Assembly: GCF_000471905.2 (NCBI RefSeq)
Contig: NW_006499827.1
Coordinates: 4,907,123 to 4,971,122, forward strand
DNA: 64,000 nt
Origin: Amborella trichopoda
Lineage: Eukaryota > Streptophyta > Magnoliopsida > Amborellales > Amborellaceae
Direction: 5' to 3'
A program made the translations under genes and the position numbers. The stretch's first letter is position 1, and every line of letters starts with the position of its first letter. This document shows, piece after piece, positions 1 through 11,394 of this stretch. Below the pieces are notes generated by a model, which was not told the origin of the DNA, made no database searches, and saw only the letters and a program-made list of their open reading frames with translations.

Positions 1-575
1 TTCCTATCAATAGATGTATATATGTTTTGTCTGTCACATCTCAGGAATAACAATATTGTAAATTCTTGGGGTGTGACAGATGCACATGGTGTTGAGTTGT
101 GCACGACGATGACCATGGTCGTCGATGTCTCGTGGGGGTCAAGAGTGAGGAGGCCTTGCCGCTGCGGTCTGTTGGAAGCCAAGTCCTCTAGCACAATCGT
201 GAAGTCCATGTTGTTTTTGGAGGAAGGGAATGCATTATCATTGTTGGTTTATGTTTGGAGGCAAAGAGTAAGGATAGAGAAACTTTTGGATCGATAACCC
301 TAGACTCAAGGTAAATTTTCTCTCTCTTCTTCTTCTTCTTCGTCTGAGCCTCCCTCAGAGGCCATGCACGATAGTGGCAATGTCGTGCATGCCTCTTTCT
401 TCTCTTCTTTTTCTTCTTCTCTCAGTGAGGTTTGCAGACGGCACTGCTCATTGTCATCCGTAGGTGTGTCTTCGATGTCTCAGCAAGGAACGTGGGTAGC
501 GAAGCTTATTGTCGTCCATGGGGGCTTCACCCTGCCGCGTGACTATTGCAAGCGACGATGTCCATCGCCATCCAC

Positions 576-671
576 GAAGGGTCTTGACAATGCTCATCGT
601 CGTCTGTGAAGGGTCTCAACAATACTCATCCCCGTCCGCGAAGGGTCTTGACAATACTCATTGCCGTCCGC
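576..671. repeat. 32-bp tandem repeat, three copies
   Basis: Three consecutive 32-bp units begin with GAAGGGTC at 576, 608 and 640, with few differences between them. The array is non-coding and lies in a CG-rich segment. Confidence 0.8.
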
Positions 672-1105
672 AAGCTTCTCTTTTGCGCCTGACGCCTATC
701 ACCATGCGCAGGCTTCTTCCGTTCGCTCGGTTCCCATCACAGCGCGCTAGCTCCTTTCGTGCCTCTCTACATCTACCGTCGTGCCTCAAGCTTCCCTTAT
801 GTCCCACGCCTATCAACGTGCACTCCACGAAAGGTAGTCGAGATGTGACCCATGAGAAGTTATTGTCGTGTGCCTCGTCAGAAGCTATCGTCGTTCGCAA
901 GAGACGTGTGGCCTTCTTGTGTTGCCAACAAAGATGCTTCTTGCCATCCACGGATTTCTCTCGTGTCCCACGTCTAGCGGCATGTGCCTCACGGGGAGCT
1001 ATCACCGTGAGCGTCACCAGAAGCCATCGCCGCCTGTGAGGGACGTGGTGTCTTCTCGTGATGCCAACGGCGAGGCCCATCACCATTGGGATTCTTCCTC
1101 CCTCC

Positions 1106-1110
<5 letters not shown>

Positions 1111-1146
<36 letters not shown>
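1111..1146. repeat. (CT)18 microsatellite
   Basis: An uninterrupted run of CT dinucleotides is visible at this position. Confidence 0.97.
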
Positions 1147-1148
<2 letters not shown>

Positions 1149-1858
1149 ATTCCCTTTTCTTCTCTTCTTTCTTTACTCTCACTTGACTGAGGGTAGACTT
1201 GGCCGTGCACTGCCATATCGGCCTCGGTTTTAAGTAGTATTGTCGTCTTGCTGATCTCGAGTAATATGCCCGTCTTGCTACCACTCCGAGTCGGTAACTT
1301 TCCAGCTGTCATGCTAATCTCGCCTCTTCATCAAGTTCTCTTCTCTTTTCTATCTTTATTTGAACTTTCCACTTCATCACTCTAACTTTTCACAATCTTA
1401 GCCATGCGAATGTGCATTGCCCTAAGACAAGGGTGGGCCTTTCGGCACCTTTCGGCACACTTGTCTTGCAAATTAACCATAGTAATGTTGTGCAGAAAAC
1501 AGGGTGATCGCAGGTCAAGGGAGGTGATTCCAAACCAGTTAAATCAGCCGGAGAGCTTTCTTTGTGATCTAAGAGGGCGCCCACAGGAGCCAGCCCGAGT
1601 AACTCCTGAGCCCACCTTAAATTCCTCTCCCATCGGTTGGTATACCTACCCTTGCTCCTGAGCAAGGTTCCTGAGAGAGCGATTTCAAGCCCCTGGTTCA
1701 CTAGAAACTCAAGATACATGCCGCCAGAACATCTAGATTTGGAGGGAAAGATTGAGGCACTTAACCAGTGATAATTGTTAATGCATATGATATCGGCATT
1801 AAAACTGATCGGTCCTAAAAAGAAATCACTCACTTCTCATTGCTAGATATAGTTGTGA

Positions 1859-2332
1859 CACATGGAAACCGAATCTACTTACTGGGATTTATAACTCATT
1901 CCTTTAACCTCCATCCTTGTAGATTGATTGCAGCAAGTCGAGGACAGGTGGCACGGACTGGTGGTTAGAGCCACGCTATTTTGCTGAAGTTTATGTCTAT
2001 TGTATGTTTATGAGTGGCAGCTTGGCCATAGTTTTCGTTTAATTCTAGAAGTAACGTAGTGAATTGGGCTTTTGATACCCAGACCTCTTTTGTAATACTT
2101 TGGAAAATTTATGTACTATGTATTTACAGTCTGAGGACTAGGTTATCCAATTTTTGATGTTCATGTGTGGGACATGGAAGTTTTGTTTTCTTTTGTGGTT
2201 TTCTTTGATTACCTTTTTTTTTTGGCGTTGAGCGCACTCCCACCTAAGTGGAATTTGCTACCCTAGATCACAGTCTCGCAATCTGTTGCCCTCTGGCAAG
2301 TACGGCATGGGTCAAGGGGCGGGATCGTGACA
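1859..2332 (+). mobile_element. 3' part of a gypsy 5' LTR (plus-strand copy)
   Basis: The segment ends in GGGATCGTGACA, the same terminal block (as reverse complement) that opens the minus-strand LTRs at 5378 and 13038. It is followed by TTATGATATC, which looks like a decayed form of the TTATGGTATCAGAGC primer-binding region of those elements, and then by a gag start at 2439. AT-rich text with TTTGTAATACTTTGG is typical of plant LTR R/U5 regions. The upstream limit is not visible; the LTR is probably partial or extends leftwards. Confidence 0.5.
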
Positions 2333-2438
2333 TTTATGATATCGTCAAGATAGGATTCTTTGCCTAGAGAGTCTTGAATGTGTCTTTAGAGAGGTTTTTG
2401 GATAAGCTAGTAACTGGGTGTTCCTGTTTTAGGTCAAG

Positions 2439-3389
2439 ATGACGAGGAATCGTGCCAACAATACGAGTTCTAGTAATGAGAACGTCGAGGCCTTGGGGGA
2501 ACTCTTTTAGACGCTTGGGGCCATGACTCAAATGATGAAGGGCCATATGCCAGCCCCGGCTGCCTCTGCCCTATGCCAAGAAGACAGTGTGTTGATTGAG
2601 AGGTTTAGGAGACTTGCACCTCAAGCATTCTCGGGACACGGAGGAGTGGAAAAGGCTGAAAAATGGAGGAGGCAAGTAGAAAAGATCTTTGAAGTGTTGC
2701 ATTGTTTGTATGAGCAGAAAGTGGGACTGAGCACCTTTATATTAGAAGGGGATGTCGAGCACTGGTGGGGTTCACTGAGGCAATCCTGGGAAGAGCAAAA
2801 AATTGCAACAACCTGAGAAAGTTTCTTAGTAGCATTTAATGAGAAGTACTACCTGATTCAATCTGAGAAAGAAAAGAAGTGGAATTTATTGAGCTGCAGC
2901 AAGGGGGACTGTTAGTAGAGCAATATGCAGCTAAATTTACATATCTCTCCCACTACGTGCCACTTATCAACAATATAGAGGCGCGTAAGGTCAGCAAGTT
3001 TGAGAGGGGCCTCAAGCCAGATATCCGAGGGAGAATAATGTCAGCCAATCTTAAGACATTCTCTCCATTAGTAGACCTAGCCATGAAGATTGAGAGAGAT
3101 TGTGAAGAGTTCTGATTGAGGAAGGAAGGAAGAGTAAGATCCACTCCATCCGGAGGTTTTGGGAGGAAGACTCAGCCGCTTCCTAGAAGAGACTTTAGGG
3201 GAAGGCCTACTCAAGGCAATGTGAAAATCCAAAAGACCTTCCCGGGCGATGTGAGGGACAACTAGTGCCCGGCCTGCTCATACTGTGGATTGAATAACCA
3301 CTCCTCGACTGAGTGCTACAAGAAGTCGGGAACATGTTATCGATGTGGCAAGCTCAGCCACTTAATCAATAACTGTCCGGTGACGAAGC
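2439..3389 (+). pseudogene. Ty3/gypsy Gag (broken), plus-strand copy
   Basis: Gag is the structural capsid/nucleocapsid protein of the retrotransposon. The frame starts at an ATG (MTRNRANN, matching MTRTRANN of element C) and shows the conserved capsid region with LIERFRRLAP, IFEVLHC and EHWWGS, then FIELQQGG, EQYAAKF and FERGLKPDIRG. Two CCHC zinc knuckles follow (CSYCGLNNHSSTEC and CYRCGKLSHLINNC), both with the C-x2-C-x4-H-x4-C spacing. An in-frame stop falls after about 24 codons, another follows IATT near 2815, a frameshift lies near 2855, and further stops lie near 3113 and 3263, so no full Gag can be made. The sequence is closer to C than to A/B (PAPAASA, LAPxAF), which places this copy with C in one subfamily. 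Confidence 0.9.
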
Positions 3390-3960
3390 CCAAAGACAGG
3401 ATAAAGACTCAAGGTCGGGTATTTCCACTTACGGAGCAGGAAGCTAAGGCGTCTACCTCAGTAATTAGAGGTACGCTCATTGTTTGTGGTAGAGAAGCTA
3501 AAATCTTGATTGACCTTGGTTCTTCTCACTCTTTTGTTGCACCTCATTTTGCATGTCATCTAAATATTGAACCCTCATTTCTTGACTACACCTTAGTAGT
3601 GTGCACACTTGTGGGGGATTCTATGAAAACTGATAGGGTATACAAATAGTGTGAAGTTTTGCTAGAGAGGGGTGTGTTGCCCATATATCTGATACTTTTA
3701 AATATTCAAGATTTTGATGTTATTCTGGGCATGGACTAGTTGTCCACACACCGTGCTACTGTTAACTGTTATGATAAAACTGTGACCTTTAGGTGCCTTA
3801 ACCAACCCAAATTGCACTTTGTGGGTATAAAGGGTGCTCCCTCTCTACACTTTATTTCTACCCTTCGGGCTTCCCGTCTTCTGGCCAAAAGATGTGTTGG
3901 ATAATTATCCTATGTAATAGAGAGTGGGGACGTCCGGTCCAAGTTAGAAGAGATACATGT
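3390..3960 (+). pseudogene. Retropepsin-like protease (broken), plus-strand copy
   Basis: This continues in the frame of the zinc knuckles and of the RT. It contains FPLTEQEAKASTS, then ILIDLGSSHSF at the position of the retropepsin active site, and further on NIQDFDVILGMD, a block seen after the active site in this clade. The expected D-S/T-G triad reads D-L-G, so the catalytic motif is altered. Stops interrupt the frame after DRVYK (about 3648) and within the VILGMD block (about 3738). The family cleaves Gag-Pol; this copy could not. Confidence 0.85.
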
Positions 3961-4875
3961 GGTAAGAGAGTAGCCAGAAGGTTTTCTTGAGGAGTTGACC
4001 TCTTTGCCTCCAGTCAGGGAAGTAGAGTTTGTGATAGATGTGGCCCCTGGTACTTCTCCCATCTCCAAGGTCCCGTACAGGATGGCCTCAGCAGAACTGA
4101 AAGAGCTAACAGAACAATTGCAGGAGTTGTTAGAGAAGGGGTTCATCCGACCTAGTGTATCGCCTTGGGGTGCACTGGTTCTTTTTGTGAACAAGAAGGA
4201 TAGGTCCATGAGACTTTGCATAGACTATAGGCAGTTGAATCAAGTAACGGTAAAAAACAAGTACTCTCTGCCTAGGATTGATGACTTTTTTGACCAGGTT
4301 CAAGGGGCCCAAGTGTTCTCTAAGATCGATCTCCGAACAAGCTACCATCAACTGTGTGTCAAGGAGGAAGATAACCTCAAGACCGCATTTAGAACTTGAT
4401 ATGGTCAATATGAGTTTTTAGTAATGTCGTTCGGACGGACTAATGCCCCAGCTGTCTTCATGGACCCTTTCTAGATGATTTTGTTGTGGTCTTTATTGAT
4501 GACATTCTAATATATTCGAAAAGCCTCGAGGAGCATAAGCAACATCTGAGAGTGGTCCTTCAAGCTCTACAGTCAAAAACATTATATGCCAAGTTGGGCA
4601 AGAGTGAGTTTTGGCTTCTTAGTGTCGTTATCTTTGACACATTATTTCTAAGGACGGGGTTGTCGTCGACCCTTCTAAGATTGAAGTTGTCCACACATGG
4701 GGAAGACTGACAAATGTGATAGAGGTTCATAGTTTTTTGGGGTTAGCAAGATATTACCGACACTTTGTAGAAGGATTTTCGAAGATAGCGCTCCCTCTGA
4801 CCTATCTAACCCAGAAGGATATAAATTTTGTGTGGTCAGATGACTGTGAGAAAAGCTTTCAAGAGCTAAAGTTAT
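3961..4875 (+). pseudogene. Reverse transcriptase, truncated, plus-strand copy
   Basis: RT motifs in order are [15 protein letters not shown], the SPWGA block, [36 protein letters not shown] and AFRT, then a stop near 4397, NAPAVFMD and [12 protein letters not shown] with the catalytic F-I-D-D. A deletion of about seven codons plus one base between FMD and PF shifts the frame just before FIDD. Similarity continues through the connection region (SFQELK) and ends abruptly near 4875. RNase H, integrase and the 3' LTR are absent, so the element is 3'-truncated. Confidence 0.9.
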
Positions 4876-4909
4876 GAGACATTTGCTAAGACATGCCAAG
4901 TCTATGACA

Positions 4910-5373
4910 CGAATTTCCATAACTGTTACATGTTTTTATAGTGAACTATTGACTGACCAAATCAAGTCCAAATGAGCTCAATGAAATATCAGTGATTATA
5001 CTTCAAAAATAGTTTGGAACCATGCCAAAATTCTCTATGGTTTGGAAACTATACTCCTTCTTCTATGAAGGTATCACTGTTGTGATTGCAGGGCATTTCC
5101 AAAACTGTTACATATTTGTGTATTAAATTGTTTACTGACCAAATCATGTTCAAATGAGTTCAAACTAATTTTGAATAAAATATGAGTGAGTCTATTTAAA
5201 AAATGGTTTTGGAACCATGCCAAAATTCTCCATGGTTTGGAAATTATACTCCTTTTTCTATAAAGATGTCACAGTTGTGATTGCAGAGAATTTCTGTAAC
5301 TGTTACATGTTTTTGTAATGAACTGTTTACTGACCAAATCATGTCCAAATGAGCTCAAACCACTTTTGAATAT
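4910..5373. repeat. About 2.5 tandem copies of a ~190-bp repeat
   Basis: The block ACTGTTACAT..TGACCAAATCA..CAAATGAG recurs near 4922, 5105 and 5299, and the block CATGCCAAAATTCTC..TGGTTTGGAAA recurs near 5023 and 5217. Copies differ by roughly 10-15%. Non-coding. The style resembles the degenerate ~185-bp repeats inside the neighbouring LTRs, so it may be a fragment of a related LTR. Confidence 0.75.
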
Positions 5374-6959
5374 ATGGTGTCCTGACCCTGCCCCCAACCC
5401 CTATTACGTACTCGACGGAGGGTGATTGAGTGCGGGTTCGTGATCCCAAGGTAGCGCATGTCACTCAGATCAGATTTGACTCAACTACGCTATATTGGTG
5501 GTCAAAGCAAACCATGGCAAAGAACTAAATCAAAAACTCAAAGTGTAAAAGAATATTTAAAATTGGAAGGATCCATACACCAATAAAAATGTACTATATC
5601 AAATTCTTCACAAAAAATTACACTTGAGTCTGGGGCACCAGAGCCCAATATAGTACATATTTTCCAAAATAAACAAAAGTTAGGGCCAAACTGTCCAACC
5701 ACATACAAGATCTGAGTTTCTTCTCAAGTGAAAAATATTTCCACTCCCACTACAAAACACGAGCTTTTGGCCATCGACCTGGCGCTATCAATCTACAAGA
5801 GGGGAGAAATAGGGAGATGAGCTATAAAGCCTAGTAAGTAAATCTAGGTACTATGCATCATTACCGAGTCTATTCATGCATCATAAGCAGTTCTTCCATT
5901 TATAAGAAGCCATAATGTAGTAGTCATGTAAATCAGTAATCAAATCAATGCATCAACTATAGGCATCATATTCAAATGTCAGTTATCATTCAATCATTAA
6001 AATCATCAGCATTCACATTCACTATTCACATATTACCCACTCACTCCTTAATTCACCTACTCCCGAAGTAGAGTCTCTATCCATCAGCTAAGTCAAACTA
6101 ATTGCTCAGGACCTCTAGCGTACCACAAGAGGGAGGGTAATGATAAGTGGGTAAATCCAATTCGTAATGCCCTCATACTCACACACACGGTCCTTAGCAC
6201 GCATTCGGGTTTTCAATAGGCACTTACCTTGCAAGGCATCACTCATTAGTCTCATCGTATAAATTTCGGGGAGTTCAACCCTTCTATTCGATTTTCACGT
6301 AACCACATCCTATCATTCAACGAGTTAGGGAATATTGCATGCATCACTTTTCTCAGTGCAACAATATCTGCTGCCAATGCGTCTCCCATCGCATAACGTG
6401 CAGTATCAGTATAACAGTATCCACTACTGATAGGCCAGCATCACAGCACCATAACATAACAGTACCCACTATCAATGGGTGTCCCATTGTGTAGTGGTCA
6501 CTATCACAGCATCATATCATGCTCAAGCATTTAATTCATTCATGCTAAATCAGTGCCTTATGACAGATATATCAAATTTTCATCATGTAGAGTTTGAGAC
6601 TTACTCAGAACTATCCAGTAGTCACATAACATTATGATACCTAGCTTAAAACACCCATTAAATGAGAGTTATAACATTGTATTTAAGCTTAGCAATCAGC
6701 ATTAGCATTACAGCACATGTCATATAACATTCATCATGGGACTATCACAATAGCATGGCATCTATCAATTTTCACATAACGCATAGCAGCATAGCACCTT
6801 TCAAATAACACTATGGTATTTAGTATTTGTCACATGAAAGTTATCACATAGCACTCACGCTTATCGCTTATCAAAGGTAACACTACGCTACTTGAATAGC
6901 TTAGTGAGTGATCCAGTAAACGCTAACACAATACGACATAGGGCTAAAATTTTTGTGAT

Positions 6960-7520
6960 GTGTAACGGTGACGTACGCCTCTTCTTAGAGGCATAACTCC
7001 CAATCTAGAGAGAATTTCAAAATGGTTCAAACATGCAACTTTAGGTTTACACGTGGATCTTTAAAATGGTGGTGGTTTGAAGGTATTTGGATGACATTTG
7101 ATAGGTCAAAATCTCGACATAGAGTGAGTGACAATAGATGGAATTTCCTGCAACTACGAACAATGATATACCCTCACATTGCAGGGCATAACTCTCAATC
7201 CACGAGAAATTTCAAAATAAGTTCAACATGAAACTTTAAGCTCCTTCATAGATCTTTCAAATGGTAGTAGTTTGAAGGAATTTGAACATCATTTGATAGA
7301 TCAAAAACTTGGCGTAAAATTGGGACAGTGCTAGAAATCTCAGCAACTGTGGACAGTGACATACCCTTACATTTTGGGACATATCTCTTAACCCATATGA
7401 AATTTTAAATATCGTGTAAAAAGTAACCTTGAAATAGACAGGCATATATTTCATTCAAAACTGATTTGGACCCATTTGGGCACCATTTAGTTACTGAAAA
7501 TTTTGATGCAAGAACAATTA
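6960..7520. repeat. Degenerate ~185-bp tandem repeats inside the LTR
   Basis: Three diverged units each contain a GCATAACTC..AATC..GAAATTT block or an equivalent (near 6990, 7190 and 7380), followed by a line with TTTGA.GG.ATTTG..C..CATTT. The same series occurs in the LTRs at 13038 and 19764. Confidence 0.65.
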
Positions 7521-8159
7521 CAGTTCTGGAAATTCTCATTCTCAAGTTTAACATGCTTTGAAGGACACTTAACATTTCACAAACCAAGACAACTCTTGAT
7601 GCAAAACCTTGTCCATATTAAACTAGTCTTACAAGTAAACTATTTCATAAATTTTCAAGACTAAAATATTATTTACCTTTCACAATCAATCATGGTATTT
7701 AGAGGCACGAATCTGAAATTTCACTCTCGTTTTAACCCATTCGCACTCATATTTTCATCCTTTCATCTTACCCACTTTCAATACTTAAAATTGATTTCTA
7801 CAAAATTTATTGATGCATAGATGCTAAACCTACTTACTTGATGATCACGGTGCCTTCAAATCTCCCAGTCACAAGCCACTTTGAGCACCACGCAATGGCT
7901 TCTCCAATGGCAGCAGTTAACTCTCACTTGGTTCTTAGAGAAATAAAATATGAGGGAAATATGAGGGAAATTGAGGGAAACAACGGTGGGATGGGAAGGG
8001 GAGAGAGTTTAAGTATTTCCAAGGTAGGTGGGACCCATTGTAGTAGGCTGGGTAAGTGAAAGTCACTATGGATAACAGTGGGCGGCGCTGACACGTACGG
8101 CTCTGAAAGGCGCGACACTGACAGGTACGGCAGCGGTCACATCTTCTCTTACTCCCGCA

Positions 8160-8440
8160 GCAGTGACATGCACGGCGCTACCCATTTTTCACCTTCACGG
8201 GTGGCGTTACCTCTTTACAAGCACGAAGTTACTCTTATTCACGCGCGACGTTGGTCCTTCACACGCATGGCGTTGCTCTTTTCACGCGTGGTGTTACTCT
8301 TATTCAAGCGCGGTGATGGTCCTTTAAATGCAAGACATTTCTATTTTCACGTGCGGCGTTACTCTTATTCACGTGCGGCGACGGTCCTTTAGACGAACGT
8401 CATTGCTCTTCCTCCTCTCTCTTCTACACACGCGGTGCTA
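8160..8440. repeat. CG-rich minisatellite in U3 of the LTR
   Basis: Short units alternate GCGTTACTCTTATTCACG and GCGGCGAYGGTCCTT, repeated several times with many CpG sites. The homologous block is present near 15810-16040 and, with a different unit order, near 22590-22800. It lies within about 350 bp of the LTR 5' end in element orientation, where U3 enhancers usually sit. Confidence 0.8.
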
Positions 8441-8503
8441 GGCCTCATCTATTACACTATTGTCGTGCGCATCTCACGACTTGGAAAATTTGGGGTCCTT
8501 CCA

Positions 8504-8520
8504 TCATCCCCCCTTAAAAA
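8504..8520 (-). other. Polypurine tract of element A
   Basis: The minus strand reads TTTTTAAGGGGGGATGA immediately before the LTR terminus, the expected plus-strand primer position. An equivalent tract (AAGGGGGGGATGA) adjoins the middle LTR at 16121. Confidence 0.9.
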
Positions 8521-9990
8521 GGATTTTGTCCTCAAAATCGTATCAATGTTAATAAAAAGGGTGGGAGTACTCCTCCCGAATTTCATCCTCCCGTTCCCAC
8601 GTTGATTCTTCTCTTGACTGATGTTGCTATTGTATCCAGACCAAGGGGATTTCTTTATTTCGCAAAACATGTACTCTTCTGTCTAATATCCCAATTGGTC
8701 GTTCAACATAGGTCAAGTCTTCACTGAGTAGGATTGGTTCGTACTCCAAAACATGGCACGGGTTAGGTTGATACTTTCTCAACAATGATATATGAAAATA
8801 TTGTGAATGTTGGCCAATTCAGGTGGCTAGGCAAGCCGATATGCCATGTTCCCAACTCTTTCCAGGATTTCAAAAGGCCCAATGAATCACGGGCACAATT
8901 TTCCTTTTCTGTCAAATCTCATTATGCCCTTGGTTGATGATACTTTTAGGAAGACGCAATTACCCACTTCAAACTCAAGGTCTCACTTGCAATTATCAGT
9001 GTAACTCTTCTGCCGACTTTGGGCTGTCTTGAGCCATTCTTTAATTTAGGTGATCTTTTCAAAGGTTACTTGAACAATTTTGGGCCCCAATAATTTTCTC
9101 TCGCCCACCTAATTCTAACAGATGGACGACCTAGCTTACCTTAAAGGTCTCATAAAACATCATTTGATTACTGGCTTGGATGTTGTTGTAGGCAAACTCT
9201 ATTAGAGGCAGATGGTCCTCCTAGCTTACCTTAAAGTCAGTAATACATGCCCTCAACATGTCTTCCAAAGTCTGAATGGTTCTCTATGACTACCCATCCG
9301 TCTGGGGGTGAAAGGCGGTGTTAAAGGTAAGTCTTGTTCTTAAAGCAGACTGCAGACTTTCTTAAAACCTCGAGGTGAACCTGGTGTGCTTGCTGGACAC
9401 AATGATGACAGGTATATCGTGTAACTTCACAATTTCGCCTATGTAAACTAGGTCAACTTATCCAGGGTATAGGCCGTGCGGACCGGTAAGAATGTGTGGT
9501 TTTAGTTAATCGGTCCACAATAACCCAGATACTATCGTGCCCCACACTTGACCTTTGGCAATCCAAAACAAAGTCCATCGTGATGTGTTCCCATTTCCAC
9601 TCCGGTATGGGCAAGGGCTGTAAAAGTCCAATGGGTTTCTGGTGTTCTGCCTTTACTTGCTGGCATGTCAAACTTAGCGACAAATTGTAGCACATCCTTC
9701 TTCATGTTGCCACACTAGAAGACCTTTTTCAGGTCCTAGTACATTTTAGTACTCCCAAGGTGTACCATGTAGCGGGAGTGGTGTGCTTCTTGTAGAACAA
9801 CCCTTTTTACACTTCCATCATTAGGAACACACACTCGGCCCTTGAAACTCAATAACTCATCACCGTCCATAATGAAATCCTCTTTGTCTTCCATCTTCAT
9901 TTCTTCCAGGACCTTCATAAGTTGAGGATATTTTTTTTGCGCCTCTCTGATATGTTGAAAGTGCTAGGGCTCTACCCTCATACACGAAGG
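8521..9990 (-). pseudogene. Integrase with C-terminal chromodomain (broken), element A
   Basis: Integrase inserts the cDNA copy into the host genome. Reading the minus strand, the N-terminal H2C2 zinc-binding region (EAHHSRYMVH ... CLTCQQ-like block) is followed by [11 protein letters not shown] with the first catalytic Asp. The second catalytic site reads VSSKHTRF where B has MSDRDTRF, and the catalytic Glu codon is a TAG stop, so this core is dead. Near the 3' end the chromodomain remnant reads ILDRRVHVLRNKEIPLVW and, after a stop, ESTWEREDEIREEY, typical of chromoviruses. Several frameshifts and stops interrupt the region. Confidence 0.88.
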
Positions 9991-10089
9991 CATTCCGACC
10001 CCATCATTTAGGGGTAGAGTTGGGTGCCATTCTACTGCATCCTCTAGCAATCCCATCTCTCGAACCATCAGGTGTGATACTGAGACTAT

Positions 10090-10480
10090 GGATTTCTAGC
10101 TTAGGACGTCGGCTACCACATTAGTCTTGCTTAGGTGGTAATCAATTGTATAATCATAATCATTCAGTAAGTCCATCCATCTTCTTTGCCTCATATTCAA
10201 CTCCTTTTCGAAAAATAGGTACTTGAGGCTCTTATGATCTCTGAACACCTTAAATTGGGCCCCATAGAGGTAGTGTCTCCAGATCTTCAACGTAAACACT
10301 ATAGCCACTTGCTTCAAGTCATGAGTTGGATAGTTTTGCTCATACAACTTTAAATGTCTGGAGGCATAAGCAATGACCTTACCTCTTCGCATGAGTAAAC
10401 ATCTGAGCCCTTTATCAGATGCATCGGTATAAACCACAAAGTCCTCATATCCTTCAGGTAGGGTCAGTATCGGGGTTGTG
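10090..10480 (-). pseudogene. RNase H domain, element A
   Basis: RNase H removes RNA from the RNA-DNA hybrid during reverse transcription. The minus strand gives an open stretch of 113 codons with [12 protein letters not shown] (first Asp), [38 protein letters not shown] and the tail [11 protein letters not shown], in the usual order for Ty3/gypsy RNase H. At the position of the conserved Glu (normally HDLE) it has Lys (HDLK), which would impair catalysis. It is separated from the upstream RT by frame breaks. Confidence 0.88.
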
Positions 10481-10489
10481 ATTGTCTCT

Positions 10490-11390
10490 TCTTAAGTTCC
10501 AAGAAGCTTTTCTCACAGTCCTCTAACCACACGAATCTCACATTCTTCTAGGTCAGCCGAGTAAGGGGAGGTGTTATCTTCGAGAATCCTTTCACAAAGC
10601 GCCTGTAGTATCCTGCTAACCCCAGAAAACAATGAATTTCGATCACATTTACCGGTCGCTCCACTTAAGTAAGGCTTCAATATTGGAGGAGTCGACCGTG
10701 TTCCCATCTTTAAAAACGAAGTGCCCAAGGAAGGATACACCAAGGAGCCAGAACTCACTCTTGCTTAATTTAGCATACAATCTTTCTGACTTTAAAGTTT
10801 GTAAGACAGTTCTCAGATGTTGGTCATGTAGTTCCCAGCTTTTCGAATATACCAAAATATCATCAATAAAGACCATTACAAAATCATCTAGGAAAGGTTT
10901 GAACACCCTAGTCATCAAATCCATGAACACTGTGGGGGCATTCGTTAACCCGAACGGCATCAAAAAGAACTCATAATGACCGTATCGAGTTCTGAAAGCG
11001 GACTTTGGGATGTCTCCTTCCCTGACTCGTAGTTGGTGATAACCCGATCGAATATCAATCTTTGAAAACACTTTGGCTCCTTGGAGCTAGTCAAAAAGAT
11101 CATAAATTCTAGGCAGGAGGTACTTATTCTTCACTGTTACTTGGTTTAATTGCCTATAGTCAATGCACAACCTCAGGGGCCCATCTTTCTTTTTCACAAA
11201 TAGGACTAGTGCACCCCAGGGTGATACGCTAGGTTGGACGAATCCCTTATCCAATAATTCTTGCAACTACTCTTTCAATTCCCTTAACTCTGCTGGAGCC
11301 ATTCTATATGGGGCTTTAGAAATGGGAACAGTGCTGGGGACTACATCTATCTAAAATTCAATCTCCCTTACTGGAGGTAGGGACGATAAC
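10490..11390 (-). pseudogene. Reverse transcriptase, element A
   Basis: The best preserved RT in the window. A 140-codon open stretch (11071-10649) starts at [13 protein letters not shown] and runs through [25 protein letters not shown] and [11 protein letters not shown]; the catalytic F-I-D-D lies near 10870-10859. The N-terminal part ([35 protein letters not shown]) lies at about 11120-11300 and contains stops, as does the region just before FSKID. RT plus the adjacent RNase H would copy the element RNA; the stops prevent a full polyprotein. Confidence 0.9.
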
Positions 11391-11394
11391 TCTT

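Larger units (their letters stand above)
1..1858. other. Non-coding left edge, probably retroelement-related
   Basis: No gene is supported here. The stretch is pyrimidine-rich and has many CGTCG/CATCG words, a 32-bp tandem repeat and a CT microsatellite, each listed separately. Reading frames exist on both strands but overlap each other and show no recognisable domain. Because a gypsy 5' LTR appears to end at 2332 and related LTRs in the window are about 3 kb long, part of this segment may be the upstream part of that LTR, but I could not find its 5' terminus. Confidence 0.4.
5378..8503 (-). mobile_element. Gypsy LTR, 3' LTR of element A
   Basis: On the plus strand it opens with TGTCCTGACC and closes with GGGGTCCTTCCA; the polypurine tract of A begins at the next base, so this is the 3' LTR of a minus-strand element. 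It aligns along its whole length with the LTRs at 13038 and 19764 (for example CGGGTTCGTGATCCCAAGGTAG near the left end). Point differences, roughly one in ten bases by eye, show that the copies are old. It holds no gene; the frames in its GC-rich right end come from a minisatellite. Confidence 0.9.

Noticed and set aside
1390..1833. 147-codon minus-strand frame, possibly organellar DNA
   Set aside because: The text looks less repetitive than its surroundings, and a mitochondrial-type insert crossed my mind, but I recognise no organellar gene. A search against plant organelle genomes would decide.
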